Shown here: piece after piece, positions 1-11,697 of the stretch | Numbering within the stretch: the stretch's first letter is position 1 | Layout of the letters: every line of letters starts with the position of its first letter | NCBI GenBank assembly: GCA_029851415.1 | Contig: CM056744.1 | Coordinates: 88,399,907-88,463,906 of the forward strand | Direction: 5' to 3' | DNA from: Eretmocerus hayati | Taxonomy: Eukaryota; Arthropoda; Insecta; Hymenoptera; Aphelinidae | Length of the DNA stretch: 64,000 nucleotides | Translations under genes and position numbers: made by a program | The notes under the pieces: model-generated | Told to the model about the DNA's origin: nothing | What the model saw: only the letters and a program-made list of their open reading frames with translations | The model's database searches: none

Positions 1-393
1 AGTATTACATTTTGAAATTCCACACGACGACTAGCACGTTTGAGAAATTCTTATACGAAGACTAACACTTCTTCAATTTTGACACGAAGACAAGCATTCT
101 CATTGTGGAGAAAGTTTAATTTACATGCATATTGAGTGAGTAATTATATTTCACCCTTCGATGCTTGATGAAGGTACTTTGAGAAAATCTGAGGAACAGA
201 AAATTTCATGGACATCACAACACAAATCGAGTGTCAATTGCCATTCATCTATGAGAAAGAAGATGAAGATCGAGACAACTTTTACTCTTCAATTTTGCTT
301 TTTGCCATCCTTTTGACACTAGTATTTGATACTTTAACCATCGATAAGGAGTTGCGAGTACACGGAGTCAGTTCTACATAGTCACTGGGTTAA

Positions 394-775
394 GGCGATG
401 CGGTCACCGTGCACCGCGACCATGGACCTCGAAAATACACCTTTTATAAAAAGTTTGATGATTCAAACTGTGAGACGAGTTTTCGAATACTTGTTATTGT
501 CCAGCTTTTATTCCTCAATCCGTCGCTTAGCCCAAATCAGAAGAGAATCGGAGAAAAGTGGGAATAACTCGGCCGCGGGAACCTCCTAACCTATAATATA
601 CGCACATTTTCATTCCCAACTTTCTCCGATTCTATCGCAATTTGGGCTTAACGAAGAGCAGACAAATCTAAGTTAGACGATGACAAATATTTGTGCGCTC
701 GTCGTTTAGCCCAAATCGCAACAGAATCGGAGAAAGTTGGGAATGATTTTCAGCTTGCATGGTGACCGCATCGCC
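394..775 (+). mobile_element. 382-bp MITE with TTAA duplication (copy A)
   Basis: The ends are inverted repeats of GGCGATGCGGTCACC, flanked on both sides by TTAA (390-393 and 776-779). TTAA duplication is typical of piggyBac-like transposases. Inside, a block containing 'AGCCCAAATC...GAATCGGAGAAA' occurs three times in both orientations. No transposase. A second copy lies at 38005-38399. Confidence 0.8.
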
Positions 776-1235
776 TTAATGGTTAGTTCTCGAAGACTTT
801 TGAGAAATGAGTCTGATGTTAATATGAGTACCATCAATATCATGCTATTGTACTTTTACTTTATCAACTATCATTTCATTTCATCTTTTCATAATACTCG
901 CGGTGACTTTTGGAGAAAGAGATCAGAAGAGAGATTGATTGATTGATGAATAGATTGGTGTATTCATTGAGGGCAGGGGAGAAACCCTATTTGCTCTATT
1001 TGAAATACATTTGTGGACCAACAAGATACAGTGAATGTAATAATAGACCGAAGCATTTGCTCAAGTTATGCTTACTGTAGACTGAGAGATGCAATATGTA
1101 TGGTTCAGAACAGCTTAAATATAAAACTACAGTACCGTGCATACATTTTTGATAGGCGAAGGCTCAAACATCCCAACTTGAAACAGCAGTAAGTCAAGTT
1201 CTACGCATCTTACATTATGTTGGGATAAGGATCTT

Positions 1236-1492
1236 GAAGAACACGAAGAATACTAACTTCTTTAAGAGGATGTCGGATACCGACATTGTCGATTTTCTGG
1301 ATTTCTCGACGGATTTTCGAGATATCGGGATTCTACTAAGTAACGCCGATTCTATTTGGCTCATAGAATCGGCGTTACTTGTTAGATTTTTGATATCTCA
1401 AAAATTCATCGAGAAATCCGAAAACTCGACCATGTCGGTAACTGTACAATATTGATAGGACTCCGACACCCCTTTAAGGTTCTTCTTCTTCG
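1236..1492. repeat. foldback inverted repeat, about 255 bp
   Basis: Two arms of about 120 nt meet at 1357. The core TAACGCCGATTCTAT / ATAGAATCGGCGTTA is perfect, and the outer parts pair with mismatches (GACATTGTCGA with TCGACCATGTC; GATGTCGGA with TCCGACACC). An ORF can be read through it, but the palindrome explains it. Probably a small foldback MITE. Target duplication not resolved. Confidence 0.65.
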
Positions 1493-1733
1493 CGCATTTG
1501 GCCTGTGGACTACAGTCCTCTCGCCATAACCGGGTAGTGACCCCTTTAAGGTTCAAAGAATTTTTATCGAGTATTTTTGAAGGTTCTACACGCTGGTGGA
1601 AAAATAGAAAATTTTGAAATTCTCTACTTTCATTGAATCACCTGCAGTTTTTTTGCAAACGAAGATAAGGCAATTCTGCAAAAAGAATCTTCTCGAGGAG
1701 GAAAAATGCTACGTGTATCGATTATTCGATTAT

Positions 1734-1825
1734 TTTTTCCGTCCCACGTATGAAAACGTACGAGCTGTCTAAATAATTTTGGATATTTAGACATCTCGTA
1801 TGTTCTCATACGTGGGACGGAAAAA
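1734..1825. repeat. 92-bp hairpin
   Basis: Left arm TTTTTCCGTCCCACGTATGA pairs with TCATACGTGGGACGGAAAAA. Pairing continues inward through TACGAG and TGTCTAAATA to a short loop near 1780. It looks like a minimal MITE or foldback remnant. Confidence 0.65.
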
Positions 1826-2984
1826 GTTCTGATGGACATTCTGAGCCGGAAAAGTATGTTTGGATCCTCATTCTATTCCATGATCTTATTTGTAAGCCAG
1901 AACAAGTAAAATCATGCTCTCGTTCGCGTACGCCCAAATGCACCCGAATAGCCAAAATAATGCCTATTTTTGACACGGTGAATAGAACCTACAGCTCGCT
2001 CCTGGGTGGAGGCTCGTCCCCGCAACTTCTTACACGTACTTGGGGGTACTTTGGGGAGTACTTTCACACAGATTGGTGCACATCAGTCCAGATGGGAGCA
2101 TATGTGACCGTGGTCGATGATGCCGTTTTTGCTAAAACCACGAAATGCGGCATTTTGTAAGACTCGACAAAAAAAGTTTGAAAAAATAACCTTCGCCAAA
2201 TTTCTTCCACCGAAAGTAGATGTCTCAAAGAACATTTTCGCACAAGTTTGGTGGAAAAAATTAAGATATATTTTTGGAATTGAGTCCTGAATCTTCGACT
2301 TTTTCGAAAACAGCTCAACTTGTACCCACTGTAGCTCCAACAAAAAGCGTGATAATTGACTTTTAGAAGTAGGCAAATTGTAGGTTTTTTCAAGACCTTT
2401 GAAATGACTACTGGTGAAAGTCAATCATCTTCTCTCTAGTTGGATCTAGGTCACCCACAAGATGACGCAGAAACTGCTAAAATTTGCTCTCAATAAATAG
2501 CTTGCAGAAATTGTCAGGCTGACTTATTCGTCTGGGACAATTTTTTTTCCTGAAAAGTATCAGTCTTAACGAGGAAAATGCGCCCAAGTACGTTGAAAAA
2601 TTTTGGCTTCTGTTGGAACTACGATTTTTCTAAAGATAGACTAAAAAGGGCCTAGGATGGCCCTCTAATGGGCCCTAGGGCCTACAAGGAGGGCCGAAAA
2701 AACCTGGAAAATTTTTTTTTATACTATTTAAACATAGTACTGATGTAAAAAAATTTTTGCGGATTTTTCCCAGGCCCCCTTGGTGACGGTTTTGTTCAGC
2801 TAGCTCAAGAATGATTCATATATATATGTGCGTGCCCGGGAGATTTCGGGAGATGAGATAAGGCAGGTGGTATGGCATCTAAAGATGTTCCCGGCTAGCG
2901 CGATCGAACCAATTGTTCAAGAGAGACAGGTGGGCAGAGACAGAGACAGAGTCGTTCTTATTAGCAAATACTTTTGTTTTTCAT

Positions 2985-3285
2985 AGTCGTCTTTATCTCT
3001 TAATTTCGAAAAGTATAAGTCTTTGTCTTGGATTTTGGAATACGTTACTCTTCGTGTAGAATGATAAATATTCGTACAAAGATTTGAAGAAGTCCTAATT
3101 TCAATTTTGAGACGAAAACTAGCACATTCCAACGTGCAATAGTTTTTGTGCAAAATTCGAAGTGTGCTATTTCACGCCAAACGTGCTATATATAGTCTTT
3201 GTGATTACCCAAAACGTGTCGATATTTGTGGGAGATAGTAAAACGTGCTAGTATTCCAGGAAAATGTGCTACTCTTCATAAGAGC
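2985..3285. repeat. degenerate short repeats containing ACGTGCTA
   Basis: Loosely repeated units of about 30 to 40 nt around 'ACGTGCTA' or its variants occur here. A related sequence in the opposite orientation (CTAGCACGTTTGAG) is present at about 31-45. Too diverged to define a unit exactly. Confidence 0.3.
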
Positions 3286-3470
3286 TCTAAAATGTTGAAA
3301 TCTTCGGAGGGCCCGGCGACATGTTGATAAATGTTGAAATTTTCACGCGGAGAGACCGAAGCTACTTCGGGAGTGACGAAGGGAGAGGATACTTACGGGA
3401 TGTTGATGCTTCCTTTCACTACACTTTACTACACTTTGTGACATGAACGATTCAGGTTAATTATACGTAC

Positions 3471-3628
3471 CTTTTTGCTTTTCGTCTTCACAACGAGTAG
3501 TAACATATTGGTTGAAACAAAGAATGCCAATCCTGCTAAATTTTCAGTGCACAAAACAAAATCTTGACCACACTTCCTTTTCATCGCCAGCAGCTGCATG
3601 AAAGTTGTAAGATTAAGAGCTTATTGTC
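3471..3628 (-). pseudogene. duplicate odorant receptor exon 2 (copy 1), frameshifted
   Basis: Matches exon 2 of the complete gene (FMQLLAMKRKCGQDFVLCTE, then NLAGLAFF, LLLVVKTKSKK, donor AAG|GTACGT). It is 158 nt instead of 156: two extra bases near the acceptor (about 3618-3626) put the conserved frame out of phase with exon 1. A shifted acceptor does not rescue it in any way I can see. Intron 1 of this copy holds a MITE and a SINE. Confidence 0.7.
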
Positions 3629-3696
3629 CTCTAATGATTGCACAGGCGTTTTATATCAACAGACAAGTTAGTTCAATCGAAGGTGTGAGTGATATA

Positions 3697-4535
3697 AGGT
3701 AAGTGTACCCAACTTGCCTCTGTACCCAACTTGTCCCCATATGCCGATCTCAGGAATGGGCGCTCGTTGACCTTCCCGCAATTTTTTTTACGTTTGTTAT
3801 GTTAAAATATGAGAAAATACGTAGTTTTCATCGACCTCGGATCATTTCTGCATTCTCCAGGAAATATAAAGTGAGTTTTCCATTATTCGTGTTTGCACGG
3901 CTAAGAAATCACCGAGGGAATCGCGTTCACTAAAACCGGTGCCAATTTACTTTCATTTGACCAATCTCAACGTACCTCAGCGCATTCGATTCCTCGTCTC
4001 AAGATCTTCAAAATCCGCCCTTCAGGGTTGCAGAACTCTGATTTGGAGCGATTTTATGTACAAAACACGAAGATGGTTTGAGAATCAAGAAGGCCGACAT
4101 CGGAGTGTACCCAACATGCCCCCATATGGTTATCTCGGGAAGGCATGCAGTATGGCTTTTTTTACCACTCAGAACGTGTTTACCGCACCAAAATAGGTCG
4201 GAAACGATGTCTTGGTCCAGCTAAAAGCTACAAATGTCGCTGCACGGTGATCAAAACGGATCAAAGCGATTTTATTCACTTCATCGCCGATTTACATTGT
4301 TTTAAATGATGGGCAAGTTGGGTACACACTTTTGTAAACTCTCAAAAATCACCTTTCGGGAGAATTCAAACGGTTCGGCTCCACTTCAGCCAAATTGGAC
4401 GTATCTTAGCTCATTTTAAAGGTCTTGAGACAAGCTTCAAAATGAGTTAAAGTACGTTGGAAAATATTGAGATTAGCCAGAATCATTAAGAAAATGGCTT
4501 AATGGGGGCAAGTTGGGTGTTGGGTACACTGACCT
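3697..4535. mobile_element. 839-bp TA-flanked MITE in receptor copy 1
   Basis: The ends are inverted repeats beginning AGGTAAGTGTACCCAACTTG (left) and AGGTCAGTGTACCCAAC (right, reversed), with TA on both sides (3695-3696, 4536-4537). Further GTGTACCCAAC blocks occur inside at about 4104 and 4312. The two paralogous introns at 11.9 kb and 35.34 kb are uninterrupted at this point (…TAGTAACA…), which confirms the boundaries. No transposase; a Tc1/mariner-type mobiliser is inferred from the TA target. Confidence 0.8.
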
Positions 4536-4698
4536 TAGTAACATAATTTATTTCTGGGCTTAAAAAAATAATGTGAGAAAATTATCTTACTAAAAATGTT
4601 CGTAACTTGAGCAAAATCAATTAATGATGTGATCTGGTATCATTTGTTGTACTGAATACGATCGACTAAGGTGATGATTCTATCATCTATTTACTATT

Positions 4699-5296
4699 GT
4701 ATTGTATTGTATTTGTTTTTCCAACGTACACTCTTTCGAGTTTTTACGTGTTGCCCCCACCGCCTTTACTTGGCGTGGAGGCCATTGTCATATTTCCAGT
4801 TTTTAGTCATTTTTCCAGTTGTCCCTATCAGGTGAGTGCGAACTTTCGAGCGGACTCTATCAGAGAGTTGCTACGAGAGTTCAAGCGCCACCCCGGCGTT
4901 TTTCGAGTATGATCTGCATTGTATGCAGGCCCATACTCACCGCCTTAATCAGACTCGACAAGTGTCAGTGGTTCCATCAATTCTATGCCAGCCATTCGGT
5001 CTCTCCGCTGATACTTCTGGACTGCCAATGACAGTCATAGCGAAGCTCAACGCTCGACACGGCTGCGGAAGGCTACCACCAACCCTCATCGAAGCCCAAT
5101 CGTTCTTTCGAATTTTTGGCCGAGCGCTCAGCACTCAAGACATTTCATTACTTTTTTTGTCGGAGCGCAAGGATTCGCGTTCTCGATTGAGTTACTCGGA
5201 AAAAAATCCCGAGTGACCCGACTGGGATTCGAACCCACGTCCCCTCGAGCGCATTGCTCAAGGCACAAGGCCTCTACCGACTGAGCCAATGGACGC
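4699..5296 (-). mobile_element. tRNA-derived SINE, 598 bp
   Basis: On the minus strand it begins with a tRNA-like head (about 5296-5213) carrying an A box (TGGCTCAGTCGG) and a B box (GGTTCGAATCC), and ends in a short repeated tail of ATTGTATTGT type at 4699. It is flanked by a perfect 20-bp target duplication (4679-4698 and 5297-5316). The paralogous introns at about 12.07 kb and 35.47 kb lack it. Confidence 0.85.
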
Positions 5297-5951
5297 TCTA
5301 TCATCTATTTACTATTCAAAATCCATCATTTTTCATGGGAAATAATCGATCTCTATGCAGAGTACTGTCTTAACTTTTTCATTTCACGTAAGGATACCAG
5401 AATTTTATGATTGCCAATTCAATGTAAAATATTGAATGTAAGAGAATTGCAGATTTTGTGACATTGTTTCCTCGTGGATGACACCAGAGGAAGTTCTCTA
5501 CATCATTTAGGACAGGATTTTCTAATGAAGTTCGTATCGTGTCGAATTCTGGCAAAAAACAGATGCAATTTGAGTACAATAACCCTTACTCCAATTTCCC
5601 TGTATTTATTTCGAAGTTATATCGACAAATTTAACATTGTGGACAAACTGATCAAATTTATTCTGAACTATCCATCCCGAGATGGTGTCGTTGTGTTACC
5701 CTAGCTAAGTACAAACCCTGTTCTTCATATATTTTGAAGTACCAATGTATACATCGAAAAATCGGTAGAATCGGATTCCTTTTCCACATGGAAAATTCAT
5801 CTGATGTGATTGACAGAATGGATTCACATCCACGAGAAATTTCCGTCAATATTAAATGTACGGGTGCACGAACAAACCACCAGGATCTGCTCACGCATTT
5901 TACGAATATTTAATCAGTTGTGATCTGAGCAAAGAAGTAATGCTATCTTAC

Positions 5952-6119
5952 TTCCGGGTACCAGAAGAATAGTGAGACTAAAGACATCGATGTCCATCTA
6001 ATGAGTTGATCGTGATTAGAATTGTGATCAAAATAAGGCCACAAGCCAATGAACTCGAGAACTTTTTTGTTTAACGAAAAATGGCGACTTTCAAAAATGG
6101 CCAGAGCTCTCTTCTCCAT
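5952..6119 (-). pseudogene. duplicate odorant receptor exon 1 (copy 1)
   Basis: Same 56-codon exon as 36274-36107, starting MEKRALAIFESRHFSLNKKV and ending FFWYPE|GTAAGA. The exon is intact and the donor is good. Its partner exon 2 at 3628-3471 is out of frame, and exons 3 to 8 are not seen to the left edge of the window. The upstream flank (about 6180-6540) also resembles that of the complete gene. Later exons could lie beyond the window, so pseudogene status is probable rather than certain. Confidence 0.7.
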
Positions 6120-7265
6120 ATTTACGCGTGAGTCGAACATTGAGTTCACAAGTCCCAGCAAAGACTATGTTCGATTAGAATATCCATCCATGCCCAGCAT
6201 AGGCAAATAGTCTATCAATTATTCAATGGGAAGTTGTGATGATGAAAGTGTATATACTGTGCATCACTTTTGCATTGGTAAATTATTGAAATTCTCCAAA
6301 GTTTACAGGGGCCATCATACCTGAACTTTACACGAATTGATAGTTTCATAGAAAACGTTTTGAGCCCTTGCGGTTCGAATTCAACTTAATTGAGAGACCT
6401 ATATCTCATTCCTCTCAAAGTAATGTATGAATAATTCAACGAGTCAATCAAATTATTCAGTTCTTAACCTCGATTTTTGAAAATTTTTCTTGTCCGTCTG
6501 AATTGACGATCTATACAACAGCTGCCCGGGGCTGATCTTTGAAAGTTATTGAGCCAGAGAAATGAATCTTAAATGAAGTCCGCAAAAACGTCAACAGTAT
6601 TTTGACAAACTCACATTTTATCTCCCTAATTGAATATGAGAACAGTAGCACCCCGAATAGCAGACACCCTTTTGCGCCGCACAAAGTGTCCGCTATATTG
6701 CGAGATGTCCGCTATTGCAAGAGTTTTCCAAAATTTTGCTCGTCATGATTCATATATTAATGCACCAATAAAAAAATGACTTCGGGCATTTTATTGCAAA
6801 TCAGAGAGTATTTAATTCATCATTATCAGTGTTCAAAGCCGTCAAAGAAATGAATCGTCGAATCACTTCGTTGGAAAATAGTCAACAGTAGATGTTTGTC
6901 TTGTTCGCTTCCAAATGGTAGCATTCTCAAGCTCACATTCGATTTCTGGAATCTTAGACAAGTAAGACATTGATTATTCTCCAAAAAAGTTTTCTATGGA
7001 GATGAATAGGTCTTTGCGTCGGCACGAGAGACATACAAGGAACATCTACTCAAATTTTTAGGTAGACTAACCTGCTAAAAACTCTCGGCTCAAAACTCTC
7101 GGATCTGTATTTGTCAATTGCGGCAAGTCTGTCTAACATAGAATACAAAGTTTGTATTGGCGATCATTTGAAATGTACATTATTTTGAACCTCATTAGTT
7201 GTGACGACAGTCTTCTTTACACATCATCGTATTCTTGCATTGACGGAGGAAGAAAATTTAGTATG

Positions 7266-8195
7266 TGAGCAGTTCTGCGTAAACTTGCTCCCAATGTGTC
7301 TCGGCCTATTGCGGCGTCTACGTGTTCTCAATCGATTGTGCAAAACACGTTCCTTGTGTATTTTTTTGTCCTCTTTCTTAGCAAAAAGTCATATTAGACC
7401 TATCTCGAGGTTTAAGGGTCGAAAATAGCGAATTAGGGGTCAAAATGTCATTTCCGTACCATGTCCGCACCCCAAAATTCGGCGTTCAAGGGCACGCTAT
7501 GAAAATATACGACTTCTACATGATTCCGCCACAAAAAGACATCTTTGGGTATATTTTGGACATGTTCTCATAGTTGAGAAGTCGCAACTAGGTCGGTTAC
7601 CCGCTCAACGCTGTGTGTACATTATGTCTCCGAATTCGCGTCAAAATTACTATTTTGACAATATGTGGTGCGTGAGAGCATCTATCAACTTGTAAGCTCT
7701 CGCTCATGAGCAAATTTTGATCCTCTCGCTTCAAACCATCTAACAACTGCAGTGTAAACATCCATAACTTCACTTCCAAGAAGTGGCGGTGTGCTCTTCT
7801 CCGAAAAAATGCCGCGGTAAATAAGAGTGTCATTTCCGTACGCATCTCGCAACAAGGTTCAAATATCGATAATCTGCATTCTCGTCCGACTTTCTCCAAG
7901 TATTTGGTGTGCAAAAGACCATGCTAAGCGGAATGAGCGATTCGTTGACTCCCCGATCCATATTCACTGATCAAACACGAAATATCATTTCCGTAGCGAA
8001 ATAACGATACCGAGCTGAGTCCTTATGGGATTTAACTCGCAAAATTTTTCATCAACTTCCAATACTTTTTAGTCTTGATCCTCCATGTAGATGGTATTAG
8101 TGGTGAAAAAAGTCCACCTTACGAGCCCAGAAGTTCAGTTTGGCCTTTCATCCATTTTTGAGTCTGTTTCGAGCAAGTTTACGCAGAACTGCTCA
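7266..8195. mobile_element. 930-bp TIR element, copy 1
   Basis: Terminal inverted repeats of about 25 nt, starting TGAGCAGTTCTGCGTAAAC at the left and its complement at the right. The interior (GTCATTTCCGTAC motifs, several copies) has no transposase. A copy in the same orientation lies at 38544-39479. Flanking dinucleotides are TG/TG here. Confidence 0.75.
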
Positions 8196-8425
8196 TGTCC
8201 GTTATTGCGAGGGGAAAGGAACTAGGCGGTTAAGCATGGTGAAGTGGACTTGTCAGGTATGGCCCCGAAAGTATTTTTTCCCACTTTCTAACCCCAAATT
8301 ATGAGGAAAGCAAAGGTTCGTAGGTCCCAAAGTCAGCCCTGTTTTCTACGGCACCCTAGGAACCTTCTAAGAAACCCTCGATATCGATGTTCCTTCTATC
8401 AAATCGCATTCTGATGCATTCCAAC

Positions 8426-10062
8426 GAATCGATCTAAAAGTTTTTTGACATATTCTTAAAACTTCGCCAAATAGAGAAAGATATTTGCATACTGACAACT
8501 TTGGATTTAGGCCCCGAAAAAAATTCTTGAATATTGAAAAACGATTTTTCTCATAGAGGTTGGGGATTAGCACGGGATTTGACCATCTCACCGTGTTTGT
8601 CAGGTAATTTTACATCGAAGCCGCTTCGGAACATATAATTTTAGGTGGTGGAAAGTAGTCAAAAAAGCCAATAAACGTTTTTAAAGCAAATTTTGTTTCA
8701 GTAATTTGCATCTTCTGCGCATGCGCGTCTTTCTACGTCTCTAAAAGTATTTTTAATCGATAGCTGATGCAATTTTCTTCAAAATGACCACTTCCGGAGG
8801 TCGATTTGATTCAGTAGAGCCCGAGATTTAGCTGGTCCAAGGAATGAACAAATTCAAAGTACTAAATCCGCGGAGCGGTGGCTCCTTCAGCGGGCCCGAA
8901 AAGTGCGAATTTGGAGTCGGACTGTTTCAAAGATGTGAACATGTGTTTTCGATGTAATTTTTGACGAAGAACCCGAATCTGGCGTCCGTTTCATTTCAAA
9001 CCTTCAAGATTTTTCATTATACTCAAAAAACCGACCGGAGAGTGAACATAACCATTCCCATGCCTTTTCCGCACATTTAACATGCATGTTGAGTATAGGC
9101 AAAGATTTGAACTAGTCGCGTAAAGGATGCAAGTATGTTTTCCTTCGTATTTTGACCAGCTGAAGACGATGCCGATAGTTTTGGGGCTTGATAAGTACTT
9201 TGATGCGAGATATAAGGTGCATAATACAGTTTTCTCTGATGAGAGCATGTAACAAAATATAGCTCCATCAGCCCAAAACTCATTCCCAAGTCATCCCCAA
9301 GCCTCGAAATCATCGGCATCGTCTTCAGCTGGTCTGAATACAAAGGAGAACTTACTTTCATCCTCTACGCGACAAGCTCAAAACTTTGCCTATATTCAAC
9401 ATACATCTCAAATGTGTAGAAAGAGGCTGGAAATGGCCGTGCACCCTCCGGTCGGTTTTTTGAGTATCATCAAAAATCTTGGAGGTTTGGAACAAATTTG
9501 ACCACGGATTCGGTTTCTACGTCAGAAATTACATCGAAAACACATGTCCACATCTTTGAAACAGTCCGACTCCAAATTCGCACTTTTCGGGCTACGTTGA
9601 AGGAGCCACGGCTCCACGGATTTAGTACTTTGAATTTCCTCATTTCTTGGACCAGCTAAATCTCGGACTCTACTGGATCAAATCGACCTCCGGAAGTGGT
9701 CATTTTGAACGAAATTGCATCAACTATCGATTAAGAATACTTTTAGAGACGTAGAAAGACGTGCATGCGCAGAAGATGCAAATTACTGTATCAAAATTTG
9801 CTTTAAAAACGTTCATTGGCTTTTTTGACCACTTTCCACCACATAAAATTGTATGATTTCAAAGCAATTTTCGATGTAAAATTACCTGACAAACACGGTG
9901 GGATGGTCAAATTCCGTGCTAATTCCCAATCTCTATGAGAAAAATCGTTTTCCAATATTCAAGAATTTTTTTCGGGGCCTAAATCCAAAGTCGTCAGTAT
10001 GCGAATATCTTTCTCTATTTGGCGAAGTTTTGAGAATATGTCAAAAAACTTTAGATCAATCC
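8426..10062. mobile_element. 1.6-kb foldback element
   Basis: Arms of about 750 nt (8426-9180 and 9314-10062) are near-complementary and separated by about 130 nt. Matching landmarks are GACCAGCTGAAGACGATGCC / GGCATCGTCTTCAGCTGGTC and, at the outer ends, GATCTAAAAG / CTTTAGATC. The arms give mirror-image ORFs (8591-8367 and 9898-10176), which reflect the repeat rather than a gene. No target duplication found. Confidence 0.7.
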
Positions 10063-10524
10063 TATTTAGACCCATTTTTTGACACATATCTCAAGGCTGA
10101 TCTCATTTTATCTCATGAAACCGATGATAGTTTTCCTCGTAAAACTCAAATGGCTCTAAATCTGATGATAGAGTGATCTGATCCAGTATCTGCAGAAGAT
10201 GCACTGATCCCGAAACAAGTGGGGTGAAGTTGAGAAAGGCGGGCTTATATTATTCATAACTCAATAGTGACTCATCTTCCAATTGCAAATTAAATACGAT
10301 TACTCTAGTCTGTCTCCCAAAGATCTGAGATCAATCTCTCGACCCATTCTTCACTAAAACCCACGGTTTTAAGATTGTGATGGAAAAATAGATGATCACT
10401 CGTTGCAATCACTGCATTGTTTATTTCCTCGCGAGAATCTCCATATCGAGATTTCGGACATTCGCGGTTATGATTTCCATCCCGGATTTTGAGGATCATT
10501 TTTTGCCTGTAAGAATTCTAGGTC

Positions 10525-10805
10525 TGAGCATTCAGTTGTTAGCGGGTTCGATTGCCTTCCTAGGTTTTAGGTTTGATTCTTCCCCCAGAGAATTCCCTGA
10601 AATTTACGGTCCGAGTTTCCTGTTAACTGCGGGTTTGACTGATTTCCTGGGTTTTGGGATGGATTTTTTCCCTACAGGATTTCCAGTCCAAGCATCCGAG
10701 AATTTGCGGGTTTGATTGCCTGTCTATGAGTTATGGGGTTGATTTTTTCCCCGACAAAATTTTTGTTGCGAGCATCCGATTACTTGCGGGTTTCATTGCA
10801 TCGTT
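10525..10805 (+). repeat. tandem repeat, unit about 83-88 bp, 3.3 copies
   Basis: Units share 'GAGCATCCGA…TTGCGGGTTTGATTGCCT' followed by 'GGGTTTTGGG…GATTTTTTCCCC'. They start near 10525, 10610, 10690 and 10770, with moderate divergence between them. Confidence 0.6.
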
Positions 10806-11541
10806 CTTACCAGTGCATGGCTCATAATAAAAAGGCAGGTGAACTTTTCAGGATACTCAGCTCAGCTGTCTAATTGCCAGTGTCATGGTACGCATGAAAT
10901 AGGTATTGGGATCTGCTTGAAATTTCATTTCAAAATTTCGCTGGCCTTACATGGGCCCCGACTCTCGTCGGGCTTGGGGCCTCGATAACTATAAATACGG
11001 CACTGCTTTAGCCAGTTTCTTGATCTGGATGAGAGATCACGGTGATTGGTCTACCACTTTTGGCTGCGTACTTATGTAAACTGTATTCAACGATTTTAAT
11101 ACATTCATCGTGATGAATATTTTGCCAATATTCTACAAATGAAGTTCAGAACATTTCAAACTTGGAGAGTACATTAAGTATTTGATCTAAGAACTATTGT
11201 ATCATCTCCAGTCATCTTTCAGCAATGTAAAAAAAACTAGAGATCAAACACTTAATCAGACTATCTGACAGCGGAGGCATCCACTTCACTTGAGAATGTA
11301 GAAATTTCTATCACATAGTTACTCGACACATCTTATCCAAGAATGTTAGAGATCTCAATCCGCGGTTAAATGTATTCACCTTCCTGGGCGCGTGGCCACC
11401 ACGCACATCATACTTCTTGAAGACTCAACTATTTTGAAAGTGACGAGAGTAGATAGAGTATACTCATTTTATGTTGATGCTTCCTTTCACTAAATTTACT
11501 ACTCATAAGATCAAACTACGTTACTGGTGAACTCTGCTTAC

Positions 11542-11697
11542 CTTTGTGCGTTTCGTCTTGACAACCAATAGTATCAGATTGCTTTGAACAAAAAATGTCA
11601 ATCCCGCTAGATTCTCAGTGCACAAAACCAAATCCTCGTCACACTTTCTTTCCATCGCCAGAAGCTGCATAAAAGTTGTGATATTATAAGTTTTGTC
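11542..11697 (-). pseudogene. duplicate odorant receptor exon 2 (copy 2)
   Basis: 156 nt and open in the expected frame (ITTFMQLLAMERKCDEDLVL, then CTENLAGLTFF, donor AAAG|GTAAGC). The exon itself is intact but belongs to the copy whose exon 1 is frameshifted. No exon 3 to 8 equivalent was found between 11.5 and 6.6 kb, so I treat it as part of a dead partial duplicate. Confidence 0.65.

Noticed and set aside
3471..3628. First read as the C-terminal exon of a receptor
   Set aside because: The match to the complete gene shows that it is exon 2: it precedes exon 3 (IKIVLRIIANNW) in phase, and the true C-terminus is at 23417-23352.
5213..5296. tRNA gene on the minus strand
   Set aside because: It has A and B boxes but is the head of a 598-bp SINE with its own target duplication, and the stems do not close as in a working tRNA. 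The same applies at about 41765-41836 and 59958-60032.
8367..10176. Similar ORFs beginning MRWSNPVLIPN and MGWSNSVLIPN
   Set aside because: Products of the inverted repeat arms at 8426-10062 and their flanks. No further support as a gene.
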